Of a DNA stretch of 64,000 bases, positions 1 to 7,825 are shown in pieces (within the stretch, counting starts at the first letter, position 1; every line of letters begins with the position of its first letter). A model generated the notes under the pieces. It worked only from the letters and a program-made list of their open reading frames with translations, did not search any database and was not told where the DNA came from. This stretch comes from an uncultured Alphaproteobacteria bacterium (GTDB lineage Bacteria; Pseudomonadota; Alphaproteobacteria; RF32; CAG-239): contig CALXZL010000001.1 in the NCBI GenBank assembly GCA_944393215.1, positions 75,718 through 139,717 on the forward strand. The letters run 5' to 3'. A program made the translations under genes and the position numbers.

Positions 1-1218
1 AATAAAACAAGTCAATTTCTGAATAGTTGTAATGATAATCTTACTCTTACTATCTTCCAACTGTTTTTTCAGTATTGCTGTACTTGTATTACTATTGGCA
101 GCACCTTTTTGGAACTTGTCATATTCCTTCATTGTCTGGTAATCAAGGTCTTTTCTATCAACTACAAATAAAACCTTGTCTATCTCTGGTATATTGGTTG
201 CCAGCAAAGCAGTCTTAAATGATGTTAAAGTTTTTCCTGAACCTGTTGTGTGCCAAATATATCCACCACCATCAATCTTACCATAAGTTTTATAATTAGT
301 AGAGATTTTAATTTTGTTCAAAATTCTCTCTGTTGCCACAATTTGATAAGGTCTCATTACCAAAAGCAACTTATCACTTGTGAAAACACAATATTTGGTC
401 AAGATATTTAAGATAGTGTGTTTGGCAAAAAATGTTTTGGCAAAATCCATCAAATCTGGAATTATCTTGTTTCTGGCATCAGCCCACCAAGATGTGTATT
501 CAAAACTATTACTTGTTTTTTTGCCACCTTTACTTAACCCATTTTTGCTTTCTTTGATATGGCTATCTCTTGTGGTATTACTGTAATATTTGGTATAAGT
601 TCCATTGGAGATAACAAAAACCTGAATATATTCAAACAAACCACAGCCAGACCAAAAACTTTCTCTCTGATATCTATTAATTTGGTTGAATGCCTCTTTT
701 ATATCCACTCCTCTTCTTTTTAACTCTATATGAACCAAGGGTAAGCCATTTACCAAAATGGACACATCATATCTATTATCTTGTGAGCCTTGGTCTGCAA
801 CATATTGATTAATAACTTGGAGGGTATTGTTATGAATATTTTTCTTATCAAGCAAATAAATATTTTGGGTTGAGCCATCTTTTTTCTTTAATAATTTTAT
901 GTAATCTTCTTGAATTGTATAAGTCTTATCTGCAATACTATCTGTGGCATTAGCAATATTTTTCTTAAAAAAGGCATCCCATTCTTTATCTTCAAATTTA
1001 TAATTATTCAGCTTTTCTAATTGTTTTCTTAAATTATTGATGAGGTCTTGTTCTGTATGGATTGGCAAATATTCATAGGCTTGGGCTTCCAATTGTTTAA
1101 TAAAAGCCTTCTCTAAATCTGCCTCACTTTGATATTTGCTTTCTTTGGTCTTATCACTATCATATTTTGCAACAATAGTGCTTTCCATATTTTCTGCAAC
1201 CAATCCATACTTTTCCAT
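1..1218 (-). CDS. hsdR: Type I restriction enzyme R subunit HsdR, 3' end cut off by window
   Basis: This is the motor and nuclease subunit of a type I restriction enzyme, which translocates DNA and cleaves unmethylated targets. The 406 visible codons cover the nuclease domain and the start of the first helicase domain. The PD-(D/E)xK residues are D151, E165 and K167 (in IELKRRG), the same numbers I recall for EcoR124I, which suggests a type IC enzyme. A Walker A motif TGSGKT lies at residues 325-330, followed by VLFVVDRKDLD at about 349-359. The ATG overlaps the stop of the upstream nuclease gene as TAATG, with GGAG 9 nt before it, so translation is probably coupled. The rest of the gene lies left of the window, so intactness cannot be judged. 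Confidence 0.95.
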   Translation of the reverse strand, partial: MEKYGLVAENMESTIVAKYDSDKTKESKYQSEADLEKAFIKQLEAQAYEYLPIHTEQDLINNLRKQLEKLNNYKFEDKEWDAFFKKNIANATDSIADKTYTIQEDYIKLLKKKDGSTQNIYLLDKKNIHNNTLQVINQYVADQGSQDNRYDVSILVNGLPLVHIELKRRGVDIKEAFNQINRYQRESFWSGCGLFEYIQVFVISNGTYTKYYSNTTRDSHIKESKNGLSKGGKKTSNSFEYTSWWADARNKIIPDLMDFAKTFFAKHTILNILTKYCVFTSDKLLLVMRPYQIVATERILNKIKISTNYKTYGKIDGGGYIWHTTGSGKTLTSFKTALLATNIPEIDKVLFVVDRKDLDYQTMKEYDKFQKGAANSNTSTAILKKQLEDSKSKIIITTIQKLTCFI

Positions 1219-2297
1219 TATGATACACTCCAATGAAATTTTTCAATAAATCCCTTAAATATTGTTTTAAAAGCTTCTATTTCCTCAATTGTTAATTTAC
1301 TTGCTTCTATATCAGATAAACTACTATGACTATATAAATTTAATTGTTTTACAAATATTTTCTTATTTTCACTTTCATCTAGCAAAGCACTCCAACCATC
1401 AGAATATCCAAGAAAGTTAGCTGTTTTTTCTAAAAGAGCTCTAAATAAGTTAAAATGATATTTTTGTATATCATTTTTTTGAATAGCATTACATATTTCC
1501 TTAAAAATCAAATTATGATATGCAAATGGAGAATCTGATGTTTGTTTATCTAAACACAGTTCATTAGCATCTGTTTTGGACAACACAAAGCTCTTTTTTT
1601 GCCATAAAGGTGTCCTTTCACTATGCAATACATTAAAAAATAAACTATGATGAGTTGTTATTAAGATTTTTAATTTGTTATTACCAGAACCCATCAGATT
1701 AATTAATTCAATTAGTTCCAAAGCAATTGTAATAATTCTTGTATCATCCATAGATGAAACAGGGTCATCAATTACTATATACTGAATATTGTTAAAAAAA
1801 TCAGTTGACCTATCTTGTGGCTGTTCTTTTAATGTAGATATTGCAGAACTCAAAATAGTATAAAAAATTGACCAAATAAAAAGACTTTCTTCTCCTCTGG
1901 ATACTTTGATATTGTCTGATGCTTCTTCATCACCTGTATGATTTCCAAATGTAATACTTTCATTAGCTATATCAAAAACAGGTTCAATTTTAGAATTTGT
2001 CAGCTTTTTAAAATTATCAATTATTTCCCCATCAAGACCTTCATCATTGATGAGTTTAGCCAACCAAGACTTTTTATTTATCTTGAGTATAAGATTTTCA
2101 TTATCCCAATGAAAAAAATCTTCCACAAAAGCATTATAACATAAAACATTGGATGGATATTTTTCACTAAATAACTTTGATAGTCTTGTTTTCCCTGATG
2201 TATTACAAGCATATAAAAGAGCAACCTTAATTTTATCTGGCTGTTTAGCTGTATCTAATTCTGACTTGATATTACTTAATAGTTCATCAAAATTCAT
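1218..2297 (-). CDS. prrC: PrrC-like anticodon nuclease (ABC-type ATPase + ACNase domain)
   Basis: Numbered from the ATG at 2297 (359 aa). The N-terminal part is an ABC-type ATPase: Walker A CNTSGKT ending at about residue 37, signature SRGEES 133-138, Walker B YIVIDDP 173-179, and H-loop TTHH 214-217. The C-terminal part has R286-x3-E290 and H324. This matches the Arg-Glu-His triad of the PrrC/RloC anticodon nucleases (PrrC R320, E324, H356), with E-to-H spacing of 34 against 32. The position between hsdS and hsdR is exactly that of prrC in the E. coli prr locus. PrrC cuts the anticodon loop of tRNA-Lys when phage inactivates the restriction enzyme. An in-frame TTG at 2315 exists, but the ATG has GAGG 9 nt upstream and follows the hsdS stop directly. 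There is no long coiled coil or zinc hook, so it is PrrC-like rather than RloC-like. Substrate specificity is inferred. Confidence 0.8.
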   Translation of the reverse strand: MNFDELLSNIKSELDTAKQPDKIKVALLYACNTSGKTRLSKLFSEKYPSNVLCYNAFVEDFFHWDNENLILKINKKSWLAKLINDEGLDGEIIDNFKKLTNSKIEPVFDIANESITFGNHTGDEEASDNIKVSRGEESLFIWSIFYTILSSAISTLKEQPQDRSTDFFNNIQYIVIDDPVSSMDDTRIITIALELIELINLMGSGNNKLKILITTHHSLFFNVLHSERTPLWQKKSFVLSKTDANELCLDKQTSDSPFAYHNLIFKEICNAIQKNDIQKYHFNLFRALLEKTANFLGYSDGWSALLDESENKKIFVKQLNLYSHSSLSDIEASKLTIEEIEAFKTIFKGFIEKFHWSVS

Positions 2298-2298
2298 T

Positions 2299-3465
2299 TT
2301 ATACAGCCTCTTCAAATGTTAGTAGCTTATTTCTATAATACTCATATTGCTGTCTTCTGGCATTGATTTCTGCAGGAAGACCAATGCTAATATCATTCAC
2401 CAAAGCATCAAATTTATCTAATATACTTACAATTCTTTTTTGCTCTTCCATTGATGGAATTGGAATAACAAATTTTGAAAATTCCTCTTTTGTAATAGTT
2501 TTGATAGTACTACCTCTAGCAAACTCTTTTTCAATACCAAACTTGTTTTGCAATTGATAGGCAAAATATCTTTTATTTATGTTTATTTTATACCCTGTAA
2601 ATATAGCCAAAGTCCTATCAACATAACTATCATATTGAGTAATAGCAACTCTTCCTATACTTCCTTGTAGTGAAACAATAACTGTTCCTGAGGGAACAAA
2701 CACACTTTGAGGTTGAGCCTGCTTTGAAATCTTATTTTTGGTATCATTAACAAGTTTCATATTTTCCCCAATATCAACAACTTGCACAAAAGGCATTGCT
2801 CCTTCACCACCATACCACTTCTTTTCACCATATGGCTGAGGAAAAGAACCTCTTCTATAGTTGCAAACTTCAGATAGAGGCATAAATTTAATACCCCCCC
2901 CAGTTGTATTTTCATCAAAGGTTAGCAACTTGTTCCTATAATATTCATACTGCTGCTTTCTTTTTTCTAGTTCTTTTTCTAGTTCTTTTTCTAGTTCTGT
3001 AAAAGCATCCAATATTCTAACTATCTCTTCCTGAACAGGTATTGGAGGAACAGGAATTTTTAATTTCATCAAATCACTACTGTGAATATGAGGAACTCCA
3101 CTTCCTTTTTTCATTCCATAGATTTTATTTTGTAAATTTCTTAAAAAATAAAATACATACTTTGTTTTTAAATCTTTTTTAGGCTCTACAGAAAATGAAT
3201 CTGATAAAAATACTGGAATACTCCAATAACTTACATATCCAGCATATGCCCCTGAAGAAGATACAGCTATTGTTTCTCCATATCTATTTGCTTCATTATG
3301 ATAATAAGCTGGTTTTTGACCTCCAGCTATTACAGGAATATCACCCCAAATTATGTCTTTGGATGTAATACCTTTACCCCTTTTAAATGTACAAACCTCA
3401 CCCAATTCTTTATACTCAACACCATTAGGACAATATTGCTTAATTAAATCCTCTATTTTACTCAT
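2299..3465 (-). CDS. hsdS: Type I specificity subunit HsdS with switchable tracts
   Basis: HsdS recognises the bipartite target sequence for both methylation and restriction. The 388 aa contain two target-recognition halves (about 15-150 and 195-345). Each half ends in the same conserved segment QQYEYYRNKLLTF, at residues 171-183 and 372-384. The central linker has LEKE repeats at 158-168, encoded by 12-bp DNA repeats, and a Gly-Gly-Gly at 189-191 encoded inside a run of eight G. The next in-frame ATG (M195) opens the second half. The start has GGAGG 9 nt upstream and overlaps the preceding gene by 8 nt; the stop is immediately followed by the nuclease ATG. The frame is currently open (phase ON). 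Confidence 0.93.
   Translation of the reverse strand: MSKIEDLIKQYCPNGVEYKELGEVCTFKRGKGITSKDIIWGDIPVIAGGQKPAYYHNEANRYGETIAVSSSGAYAGYVSYWSIPVFLSDSFSVEPKKDLKTKYVFYFLRNLQNKIYGMKKGSGVPHIHSSDLMKLKIPVPPIPVQEEIVRILDAFTELEKELEKELEKRKQQYEYYRNKLLTFDENTTGGGIKFMPLSEVCNYRRGSFPQPYGEKKWYGGEGAMPFVQVVDIGENMKLVNDTKNKISKQAQPQSVFVPSGTVIVSLQGSIGRVAITQYDSYVDRTLAIFTGYKININKRYFAYQLQNKFGIEKEFARGSTIKTITKEEFSKFVIPIPSMEEQKRIVSILDKFDALVNDISIGLPAEINARRQQYEYYRNKLLTFEEAV
2894..2901 (-). repeat. G8 homopolymer in the hsdS linker (phase-variation tract)
   Basis: On the coding strand this is ACT followed by eight G and then TATT, in a gene of about 30% GC. Gain of one G would create TAA two codons after the tract (GGG TAT TAA), with an ATG 4 nt further on that could restart the second half. 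Loss of one G would shift the frame and truncate HsdS. Poly-G tracts in hsdS linkers are known switches in other type I systems, such as NgoAV. Confidence 0.75.
2967..2998 (-). repeat. 12-bp tandem repeat encoding LEKE units in hsdS
   Basis: The plus-strand unit ctagttcttttt occurs at 2967-2978 and 2979-2990, with a partial third copy from 2991. It keeps the reading frame and encodes repeating LEKE between the two recognition halves. In EcoR124-type enzymes the number of four-residue repeats at this place sets the spacer length of the target. Confidence 0.8.
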
Positions 3466-4108
3466 CTTTATTGCCCTCCATAGTCAAAAACTGCTTAAAT
3501 GCTTGTCTTAAATCTGTATCTAGCTTTAAATTTTTAATATTTTCTTGAATATTTTTCAAATTTTTCTTTATTTCCCTTTGTAAATGATTAGCTCCAATAA
3601 AAGCTGCATATTGTTGCTTTGTGTTATCTGCAGAATATGGATTCTGCACAAAATCATTAACTAATAAATATACTTTTTTTACATCTTTTTGAATTCTAGC
3701 ATTAAACAAAACTTTTGCCTCTTCTGTAAATTTATTAAATTTTTGCAAAAAGATATTAATCTCATTCATATTAACAGTTACATCACCCATTAATGTTGCA
3801 TCAGGTATTGAGGTCTGTTTCCCTTGATAATTAACAAATTGAAACAAAGTATCATAAAAATCTGTATAAAACTTTATTCTGTATGGATACAATGCATTCC
3901 ACTGTCTAATTTTATCTTCTTTTTTAATTCTTTCTATTTGTTCCTCTTTATCTTTTTTTCTTAAATAGTTTTGCCATATCAAAATAGCAATAGTACTTAA
4001 AATACTAAAAGCTAAAGCTATAATAGCAACCCAATCTGTTCCTGTATCAATGACAAGTGTCTCATTAGCAATTCTAACAATTTCTTCTGCTTTTGCTATA
4101 TCAGCCAT
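3458..4108 (-). CDS. Membrane-anchored protein of unknown function inside the hsd operon
   Basis: I do not recognise a family for this 216-aa protein. One hydrophobic segment spans about residues 25-47 (WVAIIALAFSILSTIAILIW), followed by a strongly charged, helix-prone stretch (RKKDKEEQIERIKKEDK) and a predicted soluble C-terminal domain of about 150 residues rich in aromatic and charged positions. The N-terminus before the membrane span is short, so the bulk probably faces the cytoplasm. Its ATG overlaps the hsdM stop as TAATG with a GGAGGGAGAGG region just upstream, and its end overlaps hsdS by 8 nt, so it is built into the operon. Canonical hsd operons have no gene here. It might be a regulator or a membrane effector; the function is unknown. 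Confidence 0.8.
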   Translation of the reverse strand: MADIAKAEEIVRIANETLVIDTGTDWVAIIALAFSILSTIAILIWQNYLRKKDKEEQIERIKKEDKIRQWNALYPYRIKFYTDFYDTLFQFVNYQGKQTSIPDATLMGDVTVNMNEINIFLQKFNKFTEEAKVLFNARIQKDVKKVYLLVNDFVQNPYSADNTKQQYAAFIGANHLQREIKKNLKNIQENIKNLKLDTDLRQAFKQFLTMEGNKDE

Positions 4109-5688
4109 TAAGCCTCTCCCTCCAAATCAGCAACAATGGCATCTATTTGAGCTCTTAATTCATTTTGTTTGGCAACAATCTCAACCAAGAAAGCATTTAA
4201 CTCTTCAATATTGACCACTTCTCTTGTATCTTCTTGTTCAACATAAGAAGAAACTGAGATGTTATAATCATTTTTGCCAATCTCATCATTTAAAACCAGC
4301 TTTGCAAAATGGTCTTTATCTGTTCTTTCTATATAGGCTGTTAAAATCTTTTCAATATTTTCATCTGTTAGTTTGTTTTTATTACCAGAATGTATAAATT
4401 CATTGCTGGCATCAATGAACAAAACAGCATTATCCTTTTTGCTCTTTTTTAGAACAATAATACAAGTGGCAATAGATACACCAAAAAACAAATTGGCTGG
4501 TAGCTGAATAACACAATCAACAAAGTTATTATCTATGAGATATTGCCTGATTTTCTGCTCTTTTCCAGCCCTATATAAAACTCCTGGGAACTCTACTATG
4601 GCTGCTGTACCAGAAGTTGCCAACCAAGATAGCATATGCATTGTAAAAGCAAGGTCTGCCTTACTTTTGGGAGCTAAAACACCTGCTGGAGCAAATCTTT
4701 CATCATTTATCAGCAGTGGATTGTCATCACCTTCCCAAGAAATTGAGTAAGGAGGATTAGAAACTATAGCCTCAAATGGCTCATCATCCCAATGTTTGGG
4801 GTCAGTTAAAGTATTTCCACAAGCAATATCAAATTTTTCATAATTTATGTTATGCAGGAACATATTAATTCTGCACAAGTTATAGGTAGTAATATTAATC
4901 TCTTGTCCATAGAAACCTTGTCTTACCTTATCTGGTCCCAAAATTTTGGCAAACTTCAACAACAATGAACCAGACCCAGCACAAGGGTCATAAACCTTAT
5001 TAACCTCTGTTTTGAAATTGCCTTTTTTGCTTGTATCAACCAAAGTTAGCTTAGTCAAAAGGGTTGAAACCTCTTGAGGAGTAAAGAACTCACCACCAGA
5101 TTTTCCTGCATTACTGGCATACATTGTCATCAGATATTCATAGGCATCACCAAATGCATCTATGCTATTATCTGTAAAATTCCCTAATTTTAAATCACCA
5201 ATAGCATCTAAAATCTTGACCAGCTTGTCATTTCTTTGGGGTACTGTTGCTCCTAGTTTATTGCTATTAACATCCACATCAGCAAACAACCCTTTGAAGT
5301 CTTCTTCACTAGGTGTACCTTGGCTAGATGCCTCAATGTTTTTAAAAATAGCAGACAGAGTTTGATTCAAATTATCATCATTTTTGGCTTTTTTTCTAAC
5401 ATTGCAGAACAATTCTGATGGCAAAATAAAGAAGCCTTTATTGATAACTATTTGTTCTTTACCTAGAATTGCCTCATCATCAGACATAGAGGTGTAATCA
5501 AAATTTAGTTCCCCTGCTTTATGTTGCTCTTCATTAATAAAGGAGGTTATATTTTCACTGATATATCTGTAAAATAAAATTCCCAAAACATATGATTTGA
5601 AATCCCATCCATCAACAGAACCCCTTAAATCATTAGCAATTTGCCAAATAACTCTGTGTAATTCTGCTCTTTCTTGCTCTCTAGCCAT
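4108..5688 (-). CDS. hsdM: Type I modification methyltransferase HsdM
   Basis: HsdM is the N6-adenine methyltransferase subunit; two copies join HsdS for methylation, and HsdR is added for restriction. The 526-aa protein has the HsdM N-terminal helical domain (about 1-150), GGEFFTP at 198-204, the SAM-binding motif [10 protein letters not shown] from 234, and the catalytic NPPY at 311-314, with a helical C-terminal tail. The length is normal. AGGGA lies 6 nt before the ATG. It is first in the five-gene operon. No CGN codon is used for arginine. Confidence 0.96.
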   Translation of the reverse strand: MAREQERAELHRVIWQIANDLRGSVDGWDFKSYVLGILFYRYISENITSFINEEQHKAGELNFDYTSMSDDEAILGKEQIVINKGFFILPSELFCNVRKKAKNDDNLNQTLSAIFKNIEASSQGTPSEEDFKGLFADVDVNSNKLGATVPQRNDKLVKILDAIGDLKLGNFTDNSIDAFGDAYEYLMTMYASNAGKSGGEFFTPQEVSTLLTKLTLVDTSKKGNFKTEVNKVYDPCAGSGSLLLKFAKILGPDKVRQGFYGQEINITTYNLCRINMFLHNINYEKFDIACGNTLTDPKHWDDEPFEAIVSNPPYSISWEGDDNPLLINDERFAPAGVLAPKSKADLAFTMHMLSWLATSGTAAIVEFPGVLYRAGKEQKIRQYLIDNNFVDCVIQLPANLFFGVSIATCIIVLKKSKKDNAVLFIDASNEFIHSGNKNKLTDENIEKILTAYIERTDKDHFAKLVLNDEIGKNDYNISVSSYVEQEDTREVVNIEELNAFLVEIVAKQNELRAQIDAIVADLEGEA

Positions 5689-5708
5689 ATCAATTCCCTA
5701 CAATTTTA

Positions 5709-5714
5709 ATTATA
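5709..5714 (-). promoter_or_regulatory. Possible -10 box of the hsd operon
   Basis: A perfect TATAAT reads on the minus strand about 20 bp before the hsdM start codon. No good -35 is visible at 16-18 bp, so the assignment is weak. Confidence 0.3.
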
Positions 5715-5762
5715 TTTTGGGAAATTCTAACAGCTATATATTGAGATTCACTTAATTTTTAC

Positions 5763-5792
5763 AAAAAAAATCAGTATTTTTTCATACTGATT
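5763..5792 (-). terminator. Rho-independent terminator after the ankyrin gene
   Basis: A 9-bp stem AATCAGTAT/ATACTGATT (arms 5769-5777 and 5784-5792) is followed on the minus strand by eight T. It separates the ankyrin transcript from the hsd operon. Confidence 0.85.
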
Positions 5793-5799
5793 TTACAAT

Positions 5800-6468
5800 T
5801 TATTTTTTCTCCAAATCCCTCAAGACTTCCATTGTGTTTGATATTTTTGTAATTTCAGCAATATCAAACACATCAAATTGATAGGAAGTACAGGTTGCCC
5901 CCATATAGGCATTAAAAAATTTGAGTATAGCCATATTATATAATTGGGAGTTGAATGTTGCCACCATCATTGGGGTTATGCCCAAATCATTAGGAATATT
6001 TGGGTTTGCCCCTTTTTTTAGTAAATATTCTATCATTTTTCTATTATTTCTTTTTAAAGCCAAGAATAAAGCTGTCTCACCTTTTGCAGATGTTTGATTT
6101 ATATTACACCCCATTTCAAGTATTCTATCTATAACCACTGTTTTATCAAAATTTGAGATATTAGGATTAACCACTATCATATGCAGAGGAGTATAGTTAT
6201 CCAGATGCTCATATTTCATTGTTGTTCTATCAATTATTTTCAAAAGTTTGGTAAAATCTGCACCTGTTAAAAATTGCATTAGGAAAGGCTCTTTATCAAA
6301 TAATTCATCAAACTGATTGAGTGTCTCATATTCTGAAATTTCTTGCAAATCTTCCAACATTTGAGCCAATTCTTTATCCTTTTTTATAAAATTGGGAATT
6401 GGTTTAGGGGAATTGAGTATTAAATCAATTTTATTTATTAATTGCTCAAAATTAATATCATTTCTCAT
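5800..6468 (-). CDS. Ankyrin-repeat protein
   Basis: The 222-aa soluble protein has ankyrin-like repeats in its middle and C-terminal part: YTPLHMIV, GETALFLALKRNN with YLLKKGANPN, and GITPMMVAT. Such repeats bind other proteins; no enzymatic domain is visible. The start at 6468 is chosen because AGGAG lies 5 nt upstream and the ATG overlaps the previous stop as ATGA; an ATG six codons earlier lacks this spacing. It forms a two-gene unit with the small gene before it. Ankyrin proteins are frequent cargo in mobile elements, and the partner is unknown. Confidence 0.85.
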   Translation of the reverse strand: MRNDINFEQLINKIDLILNSPKPIPNFIKKDKELAQMLEDLQEISEYETLNQFDELFDKEPFLMQFLTGADFTKLLKIIDRTTMKYEHLDNYTPLHMIVVNPNISNFDKTVVIDRILEMGCNINQTSAKGETALFLALKRNNRKMIEYLLKKGANPNIPNDLGITPMMVATFNSQLYNMAILKFFNAYMGATCTSYQFDVFDIAEITKISNTMEVLRDLEKK

Positions 6469-6731
6469 CTCAACTCCTTTTGACATAACTTATTTTTAAT
6501 TAACAGGTGCAATTGAGTTTGAATTTCAGGATAAATTTTTTGCACATTTAATCTATATAATAAAAATGATAAAGCTCTTAGACTTGGTTTTTTATGTAAA
6601 TACTTCAGAACACTTAGATATGGAGGGCACTTGTTTAAGTAATTAGCACTAAAATTTCTGTAGCTTTTTATAAATTTTTTAGCTTTTAAACTATCAGCAA
6701 TTTCATATAATAATTTTAACTCATCATTCAT
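6465..6731 (-). CDS. Small basic protein of unknown function
   Basis: This is an 88-aa, lysine-rich, helix-prone protein with no membrane span or recognised motif. It has a good ribosome binding site (AGGAG 5 nt before ATG), and its stop overlaps the ankyrin start as ATGA, so the two are likely made together. The pairing resembles two-gene accessory modules, but no toxin or antitoxin motif is visible. I assign no function. Confidence 0.7.
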   Translation of the reverse strand: MNDELKLLYEIADSLKAKKFIKSYRNFSANYLNKCPPYLSVLKYLHKKPSLRALSFLLYRLNVQKIYPEIQTQLHLLIKNKLCQKELR

Positions 6732-6764
6732 TTTAACTCCTTGTTTTATTAATATAATTATTTA

Positions 6765-7439
6765 TCAAGAATCAGATATCAACATATTTTCATAGAAGTT
6801 TTCTGATTTGAATATGTAATTAAACCAATTTTTGTCATATAGTTTGTCAAGAAAGACAGTTCCACTATTTATGACTGTTTTCCATAATATGGAAATGACA
6901 TTTTCTTCATCATAAATGAATTCATCATTTATATTTTGATTGATATGACTAATTGCAAGATGTATATGGATATTACTTAACTGATGTTCAATAACAGCAA
7001 CATATTGCATCTTCCTGTATCTTGATGCATCTCTACCAAGATTGAACTGACAGTATAACTTCCAAAATTCCTTTAATTTGTTTTCAACTGATGATTTTAC
7101 AAAATTACCATTATAATTTTTAGGATTGAGATTCAGAGTTAAGGCTAAATTATATTTGTTACTATCTTGAGTAAAAGTCTTAATAAGACCATCTCTCATT
7201 CTTTCTAAATTGTAATTTTTATAATAATTATCAGATTTGTTAGTATGACAATTATTTAATTCCAATTTTTTCAAATTTTTTATTTCATTGTGAATTTTTA
7301 TAGTTTGTTGTTTTAAATTTTGCTGTTGAACTTTTAATTTATCTAATTTTGTTTGTTTTGATGTTTGATTTAAATTGTTAATTATAAGATTTTTTTCAAT
7401 AAGTGTTTGTTTTAATTCATCTAAATTGTTAATTATCAT
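6765..7439 (-). CDS. HUH-type replication initiator / relaxase-like protein
   Basis: This 224-aa protein has an N-terminal helical, coiled-coil-like part (about 5-60) and then a compact domain with the three HUH endonuclease signatures. Motif 1-like LALTLN is at about 98-103, the metal-binding HIH is at 158-160 preceded by VAVIEH, and a YxxK (YIFK, Y208 and K211) could be the nicking tyrosine. Such enzymes nick one DNA strand to start rolling-circle replication or transfer. Its place next to an integrase fits an integrative element that replicates or is mobilised. It is shorter than most plasmid Rep proteins, and the C-terminus ends soon after motif 3. Assignment rests on motifs only. Confidence 0.55.
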   Translation of the reverse strand: MIINNLDELKQTLIEKNLIINNLNQTSKQTKLDKLKVQQQNLKQQTIKIHNEIKNLKKLELNNCHTNKSDNYYKNYNLERMRDGLIKTFTQDSNKYNLALTLNLNPKNYNGNFVKSSVENKLKEFWKLYCQFNLGRDASRYRKMQYVAVIEHQLSNIHIHLAISHINQNINDEFIYDEENVISILWKTVINSGTVFLDKLYDKNWFNYIFKSENFYENMLISDS

Positions 7440-7825
7440 TGTTTATCCTTAATTGTATAAGATAATAATATTTGAATGCTGCATTATCACTAAAGCAACC
7501 TATATATTATTGATTTTATTGAAAAAAAATATAATATCTAAAAGTCTATCATATTTTGTTAAAATTATTTATCAAAATCATACAATAAAACTCCTCTCAA
7601 AATCAAAAATAAAATGAAAAAAATTTTTAATTCATAAAAACCTTGACTTTTTATGCCATATATATTACTGTTTTCACAAGTGTTAGTTTATAACACATTT
7701 TTTCTCTATTCTTTCTGAATAGTAGTGACTTCTATACACATAAAAAAATCACATCAGGTATAAATGCTAATTTATGCCCCTTGTTGATGTACTATAAGAA
7801 CAGCTATTACAGAAGGAATTAAAGA
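7440..7825. promoter_or_regulatory. Divergent intergenic region between rep-like gene and integrase
   Basis: About 385 bp without a gene, extremely AT-rich. It holds a perfect inverted repeat GTGTTA/TAACAC (7680-7685 and 7691-7696, 5-nt centre). It also holds a second imperfect palindrome, GGTATAAAT/ATTTATGCC (7757-7765 and 7770-7778), flanked by CATCA/TGATG (7752-7756 and 7785-7789). A TTGACT lies at about 7643 with weak -10 candidates. AAGGA stands 8 nt before the integrase ATG. The palindromes are plausible operators for an excision regulator, or part of a nicking origin for the HUH protein; neither is proven. Confidence 0.5.

Noticed and set aside
1938..2144. Open frame on the plus strand inside the nuclease gene
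   Set aside because: It lies wholly antisense to a well-supported gene, has no ribosome binding site and no recognisable protein.
2961..3000. Short repeats as a CRISPR array
   Set aside because: The 12-bp units are directly adjacent without spacers and are in frame within hsdS.
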